64,000 nucleotides of DNA, taken from positions 25,482,001 through 25,546,000 of the forward strand of contig OX485804.1 of the NCBI GenBank assembly GCA_950295325.1, written 5' to 3'. Positions 1 through 11,760 of this stretch are shown here, one piece after another. This DNA is from Polytrichum commune. Lineage: Eukaryota; Streptophyta; Polytrichopsida; Polytrichales; Polytrichaceae. Below the pieces are notes generated by a model. The model did no database searches and had not been told where the DNA came from. It saw only the letters and a list, made by a program, of their open reading frames with translations. The position numbers and the translations under genes are program-made. Position 1 is the first letter of the stretch, and the number at the start of each line of letters is the position of its first letter.

Positions 1-730
1 ATATGTGCACTTCCAATTAATAAATAAGCAATTCATTGGGATTTCATTCCGGAAGTGAAACCATTAATGAAGCGCGTAATTAACTTGGAGGTCAAATAAA
101 ATTACAAAATCCTCATTAACATTGAGATTATAATTTTTACGACTTACCATTTGAAACTGTCTTTTGTCATTCTAAAATGACACTTAAATTTAGTGTGCTG
201 ATTTATTTTGTATATTTTGTAATATTTTAGAAATGCAGTCTACTTTCACAAGTATTCATACACAATCAAACCAATTCAGTGTGATTTAATGTAATTAAGT
301 CTAATTAATTCTGATTAATCCTAATTAAGCCCAAATAAATCAGAAAGTATGCTTATCAAATTAAGTAAGACTAATTAATTATATAATGTAATTACTGGAA
401 CTAAATATAATTAATTCCAGTAATTACATTAATGAATTAATTCCAGTAATTAAATTAATTAAAAAAAATTGTATGAATACTTGTGAAAGTAGACGGCATT
501 TCTAAAATATTATAAAATATACAAACTAAATCAGCACACTAAATTTAAGTGTCATTTTAGAATGACAAAGACAGTTTCAAATGGTAAGTCGAAAAAATTA
601 TAACCTCAATGTTAATGAGGATTTTGTAATTTTATTTGCCTCCAAGTTAATTACGTGCTTCATTAATGGTTTCACTTTCGGAATGAAATCCCAATGAATT
701 GCTTATGTACTAATTGGAAGTGCACATATA
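1..730. mobile_element. Long foldback element, left end cut by window edge
   Basis: Bases 1-268 and 470-730 are near-identical inverted arms of about 265 bases (ATATGTGCACTTCC at the start, GGAAGTGCACATAT at 717-730). They surround an AT-rich core full of TAATTA motifs. No ORF is present. The right arm continues into a sequence (to ~870) that recurs at 17076-17475, so the true element is probably larger and its left part lies outside the window. Target duplication cannot be judged. It is a MITE or foldback element of unassigned superfamily. Confidence 0.8.
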
Positions 731-1640
731 TATTGGATTTTAGACCTTGAAGGTGAAGTGCACTCAATATGGGATTTGTAGTCAAGCGGTCTTCAAGAAT
801 GCAAGGGCAATATTTTTTCCGAAGTTGGGCGGGGCCGGGCAGTAGTTTTTGGTCAGGATCAGAAACTTCCTTGGAAGTTGCCCCCGCCCAGATTTAACAC
901 CCTCATAGTTCGTATGGGAGAACTTAATGTCCGCCTCCAAGCAACACTCTCGAATAGTCTCGACCAGTGAATAAACAAATCTTATAGAACCTCAACCTCC
1001 CTTGTTTCAAGGCCAATCGATGTTGTTCAAAATTCACAAGATCCATGTCTTGGTCTTTGTCTCGCAGTCAAACTAGATCCAAAGCGCCTTCATATTGAAT
1101 CCATCATCACCGTGAAGCTCAAAATCCTCCATTAGCTAAAAAAACCCTTGGAAAACCCTAGCCCCATCGATTCCCAGGAATCCTGATACCATCTAAAGAA
1201 TCTCACTCAAAGACTGCAAATTTTCACAAATTTCAGATGTTGCTTGCATTTTGAGAAGGCAAGATTGATAAAGGGAGCACCCTTCCAATTTGGCTACTAA
1301 TCTCCGTACATCATCAAAACCGGCTCACAGGAATCGCTTTCGACGCATATCAAAGACAAACGAGTATGGGAAACCCTAGTTCAAGGGTGCTCATGACAGG
1401 GAAAACCTTCATCTATGATATGTGTATGAAAAGTGAGATCATGGGAGAGAGAATGGCTGCGAAAGCAATCTGTTGTTGTGATGCACGAATTGGGATGATG
1501 CACTTGCTACTCCAAGAAAGATCGACGAAATGAAGACAAAGAGAAGACGGACGACGACGAACGGTTGTTGACACTAGGAACAAGGCTAGGGAACGGAAGA
1601 TGAACGAATGATGACTAAGTTATATGACTAGATTCCCGTC
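731..1640. other. Repeat extension, then unassigned mid-GC sequence
   Basis: 731-870 extends the foldback family and has a diverged copy at 17340-17475. 871-1640 is less AT-rich than its surroundings and looks gene- or element-derived (for example AAAACCCTAGCCCC at ~1152 and CGACGACGACG at ~1548). I found no convincing reading frame or domain. Confidence 0.4.
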
Positions 1641-2068
1641 ACTAGGGAAGAAGCTCTAGATTAATCTAGGAAAGTTCAATCAAGAACATTAATTTCAAGA
1701 ATCAAATAATAATGTGACAATAATAACGCATAGAAATAGAAAGAAAAAAAATTCATCTAAACTCGAAGTAGGATTGTTTCATTGTATTAATTGAAAGTTT
1801 ATTTGAACGTAAATTTGATAATAAAATTATTGTGTTTCTTGAACTTCCTGCTTTAAATTTTAAAATTAATTAAAAATGATAATTTAGGACTACACTTACT
1901 TTAAAAATATTCACTTTATTTTATTTTTATAATATTTTAAATAATTATAAAAATATATTATTGATATAAAAATATTTGTAAGCTTGAAGTAGATATAAAA
2001 CGAGATGTTAAAGATACTTCAAGGAAAAAATTTAAACCAGTATAAAATAGGTTATAGGGAATGAAATA

Positions 2069-2096
2069 ATGTTTAAAATTTTAAAATTTTAAACAT
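2069..2096. repeat. Perfect 28-base AT palindrome
   Basis: The arm ATGTTTAAAATTTT is followed directly by its exact reverse complement, with no loop. Such a sequence can extrude a cruciform. It may be a decayed MITE core or chance in AT-rich DNA. Confidence 0.75.
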
Positions 2097-4268
2097 CATA
2101 AAATTAAATTTATAAAACTTCAAAATCATAATGTTCGTGTTTCTATATCAACATATGTATATGAAAAAAAAACCTTCAACAAAGTAAGGATTGTCAAGAA
2201 TATAATTTTATATATTAATTGATTATGAATCAAAATGATTATAAATTCAATGTCACATAAAATATCATATAATATAGGGATCATTTTACAATGGCAAATC
2301 TCACATTTTAACATAATCTTTGAGAGTCTCAACAAAATGAAGCCACCAAAAATGCATTCACATTCTTTTTCTTTTTATCTGTAATGCACACACATAATCA
2401 TTGTACAATACATTATGATCTTTTACTGGTATGCTATATAATCTTGCAAAGAGCTTGTATTTGGAGCAACAAGTATTTTTGTTTTTTTTGTTTTTATTTT
2501 TGTGGGGTCATTCATAAGGTATATTGGAGTATAATTTCTTTAAGTTATTTAAATTTGAAAATGATTCGAAATGAGCATATCCTACAACAATATTGAAGAG
2601 TGATAGCTATGTTAAAGATGACGATTGGAAAATAATTATCGGTCAATTGTGTAACCTCGTGTTGTTATGTTGTGTTATATGAAAACTTAATGTAGTACAG
2701 TCAGTAACTCATACATAAAGAAAGTGTCCATCCTCATCATGTCAATATTGCAATGTTCCTGAAACAATTGTGATGCAATTTATGTGAATCGATACCACAA
2801 CAAAACATATTATGCAAAAGTGAACATGTATCCAACAATTAACACGTCATTTATTAAAAATACAAATTGCTCATTTCAAAAACAAATGGGGAGGTTTCCC
2901 TTGATTGAGTGAATCCCACCTCTCTCAGTCTCTGTCCCAAACTAGGGTAAGGTTTAGACAAATCACTAAATTCATAACTATCATACAAAAAAATTCGATG
3001 AGAGAGCTTGCTATCCAAATTATCCAAAACTTGGAGTAGTTATTGAGAGCACTTTTATTACAACAACCATACATGGTTTACATCACTATGATGTCATGCG
3101 TGTAAGTTATAAAGAATTTAGTTTGCATGTTTTTTTAATGTTTTATATCAACAATAATAAAGAAGAACGTGAGAAATATCATTGAAACACTTGTTGACAA
3201 TTCTTAAATTTTTTTATGTATTTTCAAAATTTCAAAATACTTTTGTAATAATTCTTATTCCTATTCATGGTATTCAAATTTATTTGGTTTTCAGTTCATT
3301 ATTGCATTAAAAATATGAAAAATATAAAAATTGCTATTCAAAATGTTTTACATTTAATTTTTTCATGCATAAAAATAATTCACAATCTAATTAGTGGAGG
3401 TTAATATCATTTAATTTAAAATCTATTATAGTATTCACAAAATTTAAACTATTGGTAAATTTATTTTTTTTTTTTAAAAATTAAACTAATCACACAATGT
3501 TTCATTTAAATTATTATTATAGTATCTAATTAAAATATCATAAAAAGTAGAAATTAGAAATTAGAAAATAATTCCTTGACACGAATCTTTTTAATCCTTA
3601 GTACAAGTCACACATGTGTTAGTGAATGTATGAACGTAAATCCATGATTGAGTGTATAATGAAAATAAAAATTAAATATCATAGAAGTAAGAATAAAATT
3701 TAAAAAATAATTTAAAAAATGATACATTTGTTTGTTGTAAACTATTATCATCTAAGTATCATCCAAAGGATATATATATATCATTCTCTATAGTGTATGT
3801 AGACAAGATTGAATTGTACATTATTCTGCTTAGTTTTTTTCATTTATGTTAGATTTGATTAACATATTTATCCCTATATATTAGGGTTATGGGACTTCAG
3901 GCACACATATGATCATCCTACTACATTCATTGGAGCTCGTAAAATAAGACGTGCGTTATGATGTTGATGCTATATCATGCCACATATTTCTAGACAGTTT
4001 GTGTGTGTCCTCGTTAAGATGTTTTTAATGGTTGATAGTTTTAGTAGTTATAGTAGCTCATAGACAAATGCTCAATAATCTTAGAGGCTTTGCAAGTATT
4101 AAAAAGAAAATAAAGTTTGATATATTTTTATTTTGTGATTAGAGAGCCAAGTTTTTTTGTAATTGCATTTTATTGTGTTCAAACTCAACCTTCATGTTGT
4201 TTAAATGTTGTTATACCATCTCCCTAATACATAGATCTATAAACCTAGGCTTCATATGTGTCATTCAA

Positions 4269-4295
4269 AATAATAATAATAATAATAATAATAAT
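4269..4295. repeat. (AAT)9 microsatellite
   Basis: Nine uninterrupted AAT units lie in AT-rich intergenic sequence. Confidence 0.9.
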
Positions 4296-5716
4296 ATGCA
4301 TATATGGTTGTCCCACCTCCAATGTCACTTAAATTTTTGTAAATGCTACTCATGTATGTCATTATTAAATAATTTTTTATAATCAAAATGATATAGACTA
4401 AAAATAAAAGATATTTAAAAGATATTATTTCTATTTGATATTATACAAATAATAAATCTATTGGTATTGTGAGGGTAATGCATTTAGTAATTGTTTACGT
4501 CCATATGGTAATTTAATCAGTAACCTATGATTGTTGTAATTAATATTAGTTTGACTAAAAGTTGCACCATGGGTTGTATATTGCTCTGCAAGTCATGATG
4601 TGAGTAATAGATGATGTATGCAACTACTTTGCAAATTTTCATGGGTAGAAACATGAAAAGTTGAGAATTACATGAGGGTGAAGTTGACTAGGTCAACATT
4701 GAGGATACTATGTGATTTGAGTGAACTTTGATAAGATTGAGGGATGATTTTTGGACGATTAAGGAACTAATGTATGTGAGGAGTAAGATTTGAGATTAAA
4801 AGGACTTATCACAACAAAATACTTCGTGTTTTTATTAACAAACCACATTCTTCTTGACATTGTTGCTTTAGCCCAATCAATGCCGGTAACATTAAAGACC
4901 ACACACCCAACAACACCATACCTTCTTGACTACTACCATGTACATGCTATATACCAAGATGTAAATTCCCAGCTTTATTTAGACCTGATATATTATGCAT
5001 CTTAGAAGCCCTTCCCCCCAAATAAACCACCCTTCACACCCAACCAACACCTCTAAGTACAAATATTTGAATTCAGTTACAACAATGACAGATTCCCTGC
5101 AGAAGCCACCAACCAAAAACTTGATAAATACGCCATTTTCCACCTTCTCCTATTCTTACTAGGGTGGAGAGTACTACCACATATTATAATCACGCCAAGA
5201 ATAAGGGACACTATACATACAACAATTGTTAAACTCCTCCAAGACCTACAAATTCCCAACTCCAAAATCCATAAACTAATGAAATCCTTCTCCCAAATTG
5301 CTATAAGGTACCTAACACACATAATTCTAAAAAAAATTATTTTATAAAATAAATAAGCCCCTGTCCCACTCGACTAAACACACTTACTAACATCAAACCA
5401 AAACTAACATAAAACACATAGCTGTAACACTAACCAGTCAATCCAACCCTAAATGTTAACCCAACATTATTTTTTCATTCCTTGTAATTTTTTGGGGGGA
5501 TTATAAATTTATGGTGTTGCATTATTGTCGCTTATCAAGTGATTTTTCATCCACATTTCAATCATCCATGACAATATTTCATCACAAGTTGTTGACAAGA
5601 GAAGGTAGGGATTTGGACAATGGATGAACTCATGCATCATCCACAACAATATTTGTTCACATAGCCATAAGAACTGTCATCCGAAAAATTACCACAGTGA
5701 CATAAAATCCCATATG

Positions 5717-5738
5717 ACACTAAATATCACATTCAGTG
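5717..5738. repeat. Solo end of the TA-target MITE family
   Basis: GACACTAAATATCACATTCAGTG followed by TA (the first 20 bases are GACACTAAATATCACATTCA) matches the right terminus of the MITEs at 15523, 23593 and 38702. No matching left end is nearby, so it is a truncated relic. Confidence 0.45.
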
Positions 5739-5845
5739 TACTTGTGTTGTTTTTCTCCCTTTTGTTTATAAAATTTAACAGGACTGGGCGAATTTAGATA
5801 GTTTTTAAACCTTCATTTATTGACCATTCTTGATCGATTCTGCAG

Positions 5846-6121
5846 GGGAGTTAAGTGCAGTGTACTCCTGGATTGATAATTGATTGATGCAGAAAATTGG
5901 CAAATCTATTTGTTGCATGATTCATTGCAAACAATACCCCAATTTCGCCTCAGTGTTGATAAACTTCTCAAGTATATACTCATACCTTGCAGTCTAATCA
6001 TGCATATTCTAATGGTTATACCTGACTCTTAATTGCACATTGTTATCATCACATTGCAGACTTGGACATTCAAACTCCTAAGAAAAAGCTCACGACCAGA
6101 AAGTCAAAAAGCACAACTTGA
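5846..6121 (+). pseudogene. Exon-like pieces left of the hAT element
   Basis: Two pieces follow good 3' splice sites. After TTCTGCAG at ~5845 a frame reads GELSAVYSWIDN and then a stop; it faintly recalls the first helix of SPEF1-type calponin-homology domains, but ten residues are not enough to assign it. After CACATTGCAG (ends 6059) a frame reads LDIQTPKKKLTTRKSKSTT to a stop at 6119-6121, a basic nuclear-looking stretch. A hAT transposon lies immediately downstream, and further exon-like pieces lie on its far side (12031-12298). One reading is a host gene interrupted by the transposon. The link is inference and the frames are short. Confidence 0.25.
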
Positions 6122-6123
6122 AA

Positions 6124-6437
6124 ATTCCTCTACTAAGGGGGCTCCCTAAATACCCCCGACGAGCGTTGCAACTGTCAGGCTCGGAGGCCAGGTTCGGTGG
6201 GGTTCATTTTTTTGGCCCTCCCCGTTTTAGCCCCTTGGTGACTTTTTTTGGTTTTTTTTTGCTAAATTTGGGTCCTGTGGCCCCAAATTACCCTAGGGAG
6301 CCCCTTATGAGATCAAATAAGGCCCCACCCAATTAAAAAAATAGGGGGCATGTTTTATCCCAACCCTGCCACCCCCTCCCGAACCTAGCCTCCGAGCCAC
6401 GCTCGATGGGGGTTTTTAGGCAGATTCCTCTACTAAG
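6124..6437. mobile_element. 286-base GC-rich MITE with 14-base direct repeats
   Basis: ATTCCTCTACTAAG occurs at 6124-6137 and again at 6424-6437, exactly bracketing 6138-6423. Inside, CTCCCTAAATACCCCCGACG on the left mirrors the right end (reverse complement CTGCCTAAAAACCCCCATCG). The inverted arms extend through a second block around GGCTCGGAGG / CCTCCGAGCC. A 14-base target duplication is long for MULE (8-11) or hAT (8) elements, so the superfamily is open. It sits 5 bases from the end of the hAT element. Confidence 0.75.
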
Positions 6438-6578
6438 TACTACAGTAGCCTCCCGCCTAAGTACGCAACTTGAACCTGGGAGAATTGTGCGTACTTAGCC
6501 GGCAGGTGCGCACTTTAGACCAATCACTTCCTAATCGCTTGATTCGGCTGCAATGTCGAAGAAACCGAACGGGAGACG

Positions 6579-6731
6579 ATGAAGATTGTTGAAGAGAATC
6601 TGGACGATGACAATGATGATGATATTCTTACCTCTCAAGCGTCAGGTTCGGGTTTAGGAAACACCATTGTATTTAAGGGATTCGAGTCACTTTATAAGCA
6701 AGTGGTTGATATAGAGCAGCCTTTTTTTTAG
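6579..6731 (+). CDS. Small acidic ORF near left end of the hAT element
   Basis: A 50-residue frame starts MKIVEENLDDDNDDDILTSQ and ends VDIEQPFF before TAG at 6729-6731. A cluster of Asp residues lies at positions 9-15. It lies between the left terminus and the transposase and could be a first exon or an accessory ORF. I recognise no domain. It may equally be chance, although the composition is unlike the surrounding AT-rich DNA. Confidence 0.3.
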   Translation: MKIVEENLDDDNDDDILTSQASGSGLGNTIVFKGFESLYKQVVDIEQPFF

Positions 6732-7738
6732 GCGAAAAATTGCCAGAAATTGATAAATTAAAGGACACGGTGACACCTGTGTGTTAATAATTGGGAGGGA
6801 ATGATGAGGAATTCGCCGAATTCCATCCATCATCAACCCTCATTAGGCCAAATCCCCGCAGCTGTAGCATGATTGCTAGCCAGCTGCCACCCACCAAATC
6901 CGATTCGATGTAAAAGTCCCTCGCCGCCTCCCGCCACGAAAACGTCCCTGTCTTGCCACCTTCCATCCCCTTATTTCAGCTCCCTCGCCCCTTACCGTTA
7001 CTGTACTCTTTAGGGCTCGCCAACATCCTCCGCGTTCATCGCACTCCGTCGCTCTCCTTCACTCGCCTTCTTCGTCTTTCATCACTCCCTGTCCTCGCCA
7101 TTTACTTCCCTCAGATTGATTGCGCGTCGCCAACTCTAAACTCCTAATGCTACTTCTTTACTTTGCTTCAATGTCTCACCCCTTGCACATCACATCATCT
7201 TGAAACCCCGCTACAATTTCGTTTGTGAATTGAATTGTTGAACAATCAGTGTTTGTGAATTGAATTGTTGCAATGGAGTGGGCTTTGGGTTGCGCTGCAA
7301 TGGACATTGTTGCTTTTTCTGTAGGGTCAGTATATAGTGTCGACACTGAATTCTTTGATGCACAACCAATGCTCTGTATGCTTACATGTGTTCTTGTTCA
7401 CTTGTGTGTTTGCGCATTGTGGTTGTGGATTTACTTGCATGAATTGGGTTTACTTGCATCAATTCAGGGTTTAGGGTTAGGCTGTGGGCCAATTGGGTTT
7501 ACTTCCATCAGACAGGGAGGTCCACATTGTGGTTGCGAGTGGTCGATTGGGTTTGTGGGTTTGTGGATTTGTGGGTTTTGGGTTTTGGGTTTTTGGTTGT
7601 GCGCAGATTGTTGCATACCCTTGGTCGAAGGGGAGGTGATCGCGGCATACGGACGGTCGAAGGAGTGTTAACCAGCTGTCGAAGGAGGTGATCGCGTCGG
7701 CCGAAGGAGGTGGATCGTTGCGGCCGCGGGAGGTCATC
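6732..7738 (+). promoter_or_regulatory. 5' leader region of the hAT element
   Basis: About 1 kb lies between the small acidic ORF and the transposase. It is moderately GC-rich and carries pyrimidine-rich stretches (6960-7190) and a G/T-rich block with telomere-like GGGTTTAGGGTTAGG at ~7466-7480. It probably holds the transposase promoter and leader. No TATA box stood out and no convincing coding frame is present. Confidence 0.35.
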
Positions 7739-7884
7739 ATGGACGGTCCTGCAGAGACTCCTCTTGCAGGAACCAGTGCGTCTTCGAGCCCACGGAAGAA
7801 ACAGTGCACCGAGGCGAAGCGTGCAAGTGCGCTTAGCGCAAAGCGGAGAGAGGCAGGGTGAAGAACCTGCATCGCCAAAACACG

Positions 7885-10781
7885 ATGCTTTATTATGCAT
7901 CGTCCTGCAACCAGGCTTCTGCGAGGCCCTTGGAGGTTGGTGGCGTGCCACTCCCGAACTCTGCACTCGGATCTGCTGGGAGCAACGGCTCTGCACCTGG
8001 GCAGACGGCACCTGCTGCAATCCCTGGCGTGGAGGTACCTGTGGGGGACTCCACCGCTGTTGCAGGGAGTCCAGCTTCCGAATCTGATGCTCGCCACCAC
8101 GAAGGATACAGACGGCATGTGGACTGCATCGTCATTTCGAGCACATTAGAGGATGGGGGTGCGGAGACGACCAACGATCTCCAAGAGGTAAGTGTCTCTG
8201 ACGATGATTATGATGAGGATCTTGATAGTATAGCACCTAAGAAAAAACCGAAAAAAAATTATGACCTCATCCGAAAATTTCAATTGGAATGGGCGTGTAA
8301 GCTTCCCTGGGCAGAGGGAATTTTAACTAACAATGGTAGACTTCACATGGTGAAGTGCACAGTGTGCTCTACCATGGAGAAGTCGGATAGACTGATGCAA
8401 CCCAAGTGGGATACCCTAAAGAAACACGAGGGTAGGCGCAAGGCAACTATAAACATGCCTGCATATAATGTAAAAAAAGGTGAGTGGTATATGGCTAAAG
8501 ACTCTAAGCACAAGAAGAATATGGCACTGTTCAATGCTAGGGCTCCTGATACTATGTTGCAGCAGCTGAATCAATCGAACAGGCTTGAAAGGGAAAAAAA
8601 GAAGGTCCAATTCGCAACCCTGTTCCAAATTCTAAAAGATGGTCGTCCTATGCTGGAATACGAAAGTAGGGCAGCCCTGTATGAATTCCTAAATGTGCCA
8701 AATTTCCCTAGAATGCATTGGTCAGACAATTCTGGATAGACTATGGCTGAGTGCATGTATGCAGAAGTTAGGACAACCATTTCTAGAGTCCTTGTGGGTG
8801 CTAATTATGTGGCACTCACTTGTGATGAAGTTAGTAACATTGACAATGGGTCATGGATTTCTATACATGCATATGTGGTTCAGAATTGGAGTCGTATTCC
8901 TTTTCTCATCTCACTTGAGAGGGTTGTTGAAGGAGGTGGCTCAGACAACCTAACACAGGTCATCATAGATGCCTTGACGGGTGCTGCAAAAATTGAGAGG
9001 CCTGCATTGTCCAAAACCTTGTTGTGCTTCGGGGCAGACGATGTGAGCACTTTCCAAGGTGCAAAAACAAGAGTCACTCAACAAATTCAGAGTAAGTATG
9101 CTCCATTCGCACTTGGTGTGCATTGCATGGCCCATCGTTGCAACCTGGCCTTCAAAACATTGTCTCAGCTCGACATCATGAACCGCATTGAGGGTTTGTT
9201 GAAGAGCTTTCATGCTTACTTCAAGCATTCGCCGAAGAGGCATTTGGAGTTTGTTAAATTGGCTGAACTCATGGAAACTAAGGGGCTGAAACTTTTGAAA
9301 AATGTCAAGACAAGATGGGTCTCCCTAATTGAACCTTTAAAACGTATACTACAAGAATACAGGGTTCTTCTAGCAAAGATGAAGGCGGACAGTGTCTCCA
9401 AGGAAAAATCTACTCAGGTAATCTGCTGTAATTTGCTGCTGGTTTAGATGCATTGTGGGTTCAGGTTAATTTGCATTTGTGGGTGCAGGTTAATTTGCAT
9501 TGTGGGTTCAGGTTAATTTGCATTTGCTGGTGGTTTATGTACATTGCTGGTTTTGATGCAAGTTAGGTTGGGTTCACTTGATGCTGGTTTTGATGCAAAT
9601 TAGCTAAGGGTTTAGGGTCTTGCTGCAGGCTGTCCTGGACCTGCTTTGTGATCTGACGTGCCTATTGGGAATGGCAGCCCTACTTCCACTAATTGAGGCC
9701 CTGGACTCGCTAATTACCTTCTCCCAGAAACGCGATGAATTCATCTGCGATTTCATTGGAGCAGTGAAGGTGTGTGAGGGGCAGTTGTATACTTTGTACA
9801 ATTGCTACTCGCAAGCATTTACGACTGACGAATTCTTCGTGTTCAAGGGCATTGTGGAAGGCACCCACGCCCACATTCACACAAGATGGGTGCAGAATGA
9901 TCCCGAGAATCCAAATATGTTTGATTTGAACTCTGATGCAGAGCACCTAGCATTTGTAGTAAATGGCAGCCACATGTATGCCAAACGCGCCAATGAGGAG
10001 ACGGGCAGAATGGAGCCCATCACACGTGAAGCATTTGCTTCAATTGTAAATGACGTGAAGAAACAATGCTCAGGTTTCTACCCTAAACCCTTATGATATG
10101 TTTATGTCAATGTTTAGTCATGTTATATTGTCGTTGTTTACTAACTTGGTTGTATATTGTGATCATGTGGCAGGGGCTGCCGCCCAGCTCATACAAGAGC
10201 TCCAACGCCGGTTCCCTGAACATGCAGTTCTGGATGCACTCGGCATATGCTACCCACAATACTGGTTGCAGAAAGATGCAGAGATCACATTCTCGAAGCA
10301 CCTTGACGTTCTGAAAAATTGGTATTGCAATACCAAGGTGTTTGGAAGTGGGGTTGACAAGGAAATCATACCTGGCATCCTTGACAGGTGGTCCTTGGAT
10401 TCTCAGCAAGGGTACTTCAAGATTGCAATGAAGAGTAACGCACCTGCTGCCATGGAACCTCCTTACGACCTCAATCCCATCACACGAATATGGCGGACCA
10501 TATCTGCCTCTAGGGTCCTTGCACATGGTTTTCCAGAATATCTTAAGCTTGCAGAAATCGCGCTGGTCCATGTCATTGGAAGTGTGGAAGACGAGCGTGT
10601 ATTCTCGTCCGTCTCTTTTTTGAAGAGCAAACTCCGCAACTCCCTTGACCCTCACCTTGGACTAGTAGTTGGCATGTATAGCCAAAATTTGTACACCTTG
10701 CAGAATTTTCCTTATGATGTTGTCTTCGACAGTTGGACCAATGCTGCACCTGTCAATGGCCGCTATGGCCTTTCTGCGTAG
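7885..10781 (+). CDS. hAT transposase, three exons, one in-frame stop
   Basis: It catalyses cut-and-paste transposition of the surrounding element and would act in the nucleus. Exons: 7885-9417, 9629-10073 and 10174-10781. Both introns (211 and 100 bases) have GT-AG ends and phases that fit (0 and 1). About 861 codons result. Domains: a short C-x2-C...H zinc-finger-like block (residues ~155-180, KCTVCSTMEK); RNase-H-like catalytic core with Asp in TCDEVSN (~314) and in FGADDVSTFQ (385/386); hAT C-x2-H-x2-N box CMAHRCNL (414-421); KTRWVS (~475-480); catalytic Glu in GSVEDERVFSS (~800) within the C-terminal dimerisation domain. A TAG at 8737-8739 interrupts exon 1, but the frame and all catalytic residues continue after it. 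The start is uncertain: ATG 7885 is in frame, while ATG 7739 opens a Ser/Lys-rich frame ending at 7861 that could be an upstream exon. The family is the ZNF862-like hAT group, judged from motifs only. Confidence 0.85.
9445..9555 (+). repeat. Minisatellite inside transposase intron 1
   Basis: Three to four units of about 27 bases (TTTGCATTGTGGGTTCAGGT and variants) lie in tandem within intron 1. Each carries CAGGTTAA, resembling a splice junction, so the array repeats decoy splice sites. The units differ by a few bases. Confidence 0.65.
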
Positions 10782-11550
10782 AATGCTCAAAAGCATGAAT
10801 GAACTCAGATTGTGAAGCCACATAACCTGAAGCTCGAACTTCCACATTCTTGCAGAAGTTGCACTTGTTTTGTGCATTGCAGACCTTGTGTGCTAATTAT
10901 GTGCAGGTTTTGTTGCAGATGGCTGCATGGAGAACTCCAGCCACATAAGTTTTGGGGTTGCATTATAATTGTTGGTGTATATATATCTTATACTCATTTT
11001 AGCATCGGAGTGTGTGTTTGTGTGTTGTTTTGCAGGTTGATGGATGGAATTTTGCGATTTAGCCTCACTCCATCCCATTTATCAACACACACCGTATCGG
11101 CATGGCATCCCATTTTTTACATATTGTTGTATAAATTTGAACTCATTGCAGCATCGGAGTGTGTGTTTGTGTGTTGTTTTGCAGGTAGGGAAGACGTGAA
11201 GATTGATAGTGGAAGCCGCATTGCACTTCAACATATAGATTTAGAGGCCATATGAACATATGTTATAGCATTTACTTGCCATATGACCACTGAAATAACT
11301 TGGAATTGCCATTTTACTAGGCATGAACTTCTAGGAAAAGCCAGAATACCTTAGTGCTAGGCAAATTGTCGCCCGCATTTTACTATATTTCAATAAAGAT
11401 CATCGCCAACATTTTTCCACAATTTTCCACATACTGTTTGTGCAAGTAGCCACATGTATGCAATTTTGTGAGCATTGTTGCCAAAAAAAAAAGCTTCAAA
11501 TTCAACATAATCGCCACTATTGAAAAATGTAATGCTTGTTCTGTAGCCAG
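10782..11550 (+). other. hAT 3' region with a 37-base perfect direct repeat
   Basis: The sequence beginning AGCATCGGAGTGTGTGTTTG at 11001-11037 is repeated exactly at 11150-11186. Each copy ends TTTTGCAGGT, a strong 3' splice-site context. The region may be 3' UTR or an intron leading to the downstream small ORF (11551-11760). An open frame of 147 codons spans both repeats but shows no domain. Confidence 0.45.
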
Positions 11551-11760
11551 ATGATCAAGTTCAAAAAAACAAAAAAAAAGGCTGATATAGAGGATCAGTT
11601 GCTCTGCTCCGAAGTTCAAGAAGAGGCTAAGGAAACATTCGATGATCTTAGAAAGTTGTTTGAATCGTTTCAAAGTAAGGTCCGGGCTGTCACCTTAAAA
11701 GCCAAACGCAAGAATCTTCAAAACTTGTGCCAAATGACAATCCATGACATGTTGAACTAA
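11551..11760 (+). CDS. Small basic/coiled ORF near right end of the hAT element
   Basis: A 69-residue frame starts directly after TGTAGCCAG with MIKFKKTKKKADIEDQ. It continues with a charged, probably helical stretch (SEVQEEAKETFDDLRKLFES) and ends IHDMLN. The last 27 codons lie in the duplicated terminal segment, and both duplicates keep the frame to the same stop. An alternative donor CAAAGTAAGG lies at ~11675. It is unassigned: it could be an accessory hAT protein, a captured host exon, or part of the host gene suggested at 12031-12298. Confidence 0.35.
   Translation: MIKFKKTKKKADIEDQLLCSEVQEEAKETFDDLRKLFESFQSKVRAVTLKAKRKNLQNLCQMTIHDMLN

Larger units (their letters stand above)
1641..5716. 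other. AT-rich intergenic DNA
   Basis: There are long A/T tracts and no coding signal. The short ORFs here have low complexity. It contains the perfect palindrome at 2069-2096 and an (AAT)9 microsatellite at 4269-4295. Nothing else could be recognised. Confidence 0.6.

Noticed and set aside
1150-1200. TGGTATCAG-like primer-binding-site motif on the minus strand, hinting at an LTR element
   Set aside because: Only about nine bases match, no paired LTRs or polyprotein domains are seen nearby, and the surroundings are unassigned.
7466-7480. Telomere-like TTTAGGG repeats
   Set aside because: Fewer than three units, inside the hAT leader. Not a telomeric or interstitial telomere array.
7273-7671. 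132-codon open frame in the hAT leader
   Set aside because: It is G/T-rich, repetitive (Trp/Leu/Cys/Gly-rich) and overlaps an equally open minus-strand frame. No domain, so probably an open leader.
7477-8174. Minus-strand frames of up to 213 codons opposite the transposase start
   Set aside because: They are shadows of the GC-rich coding region. The plus strand carries the recognisable transposase.
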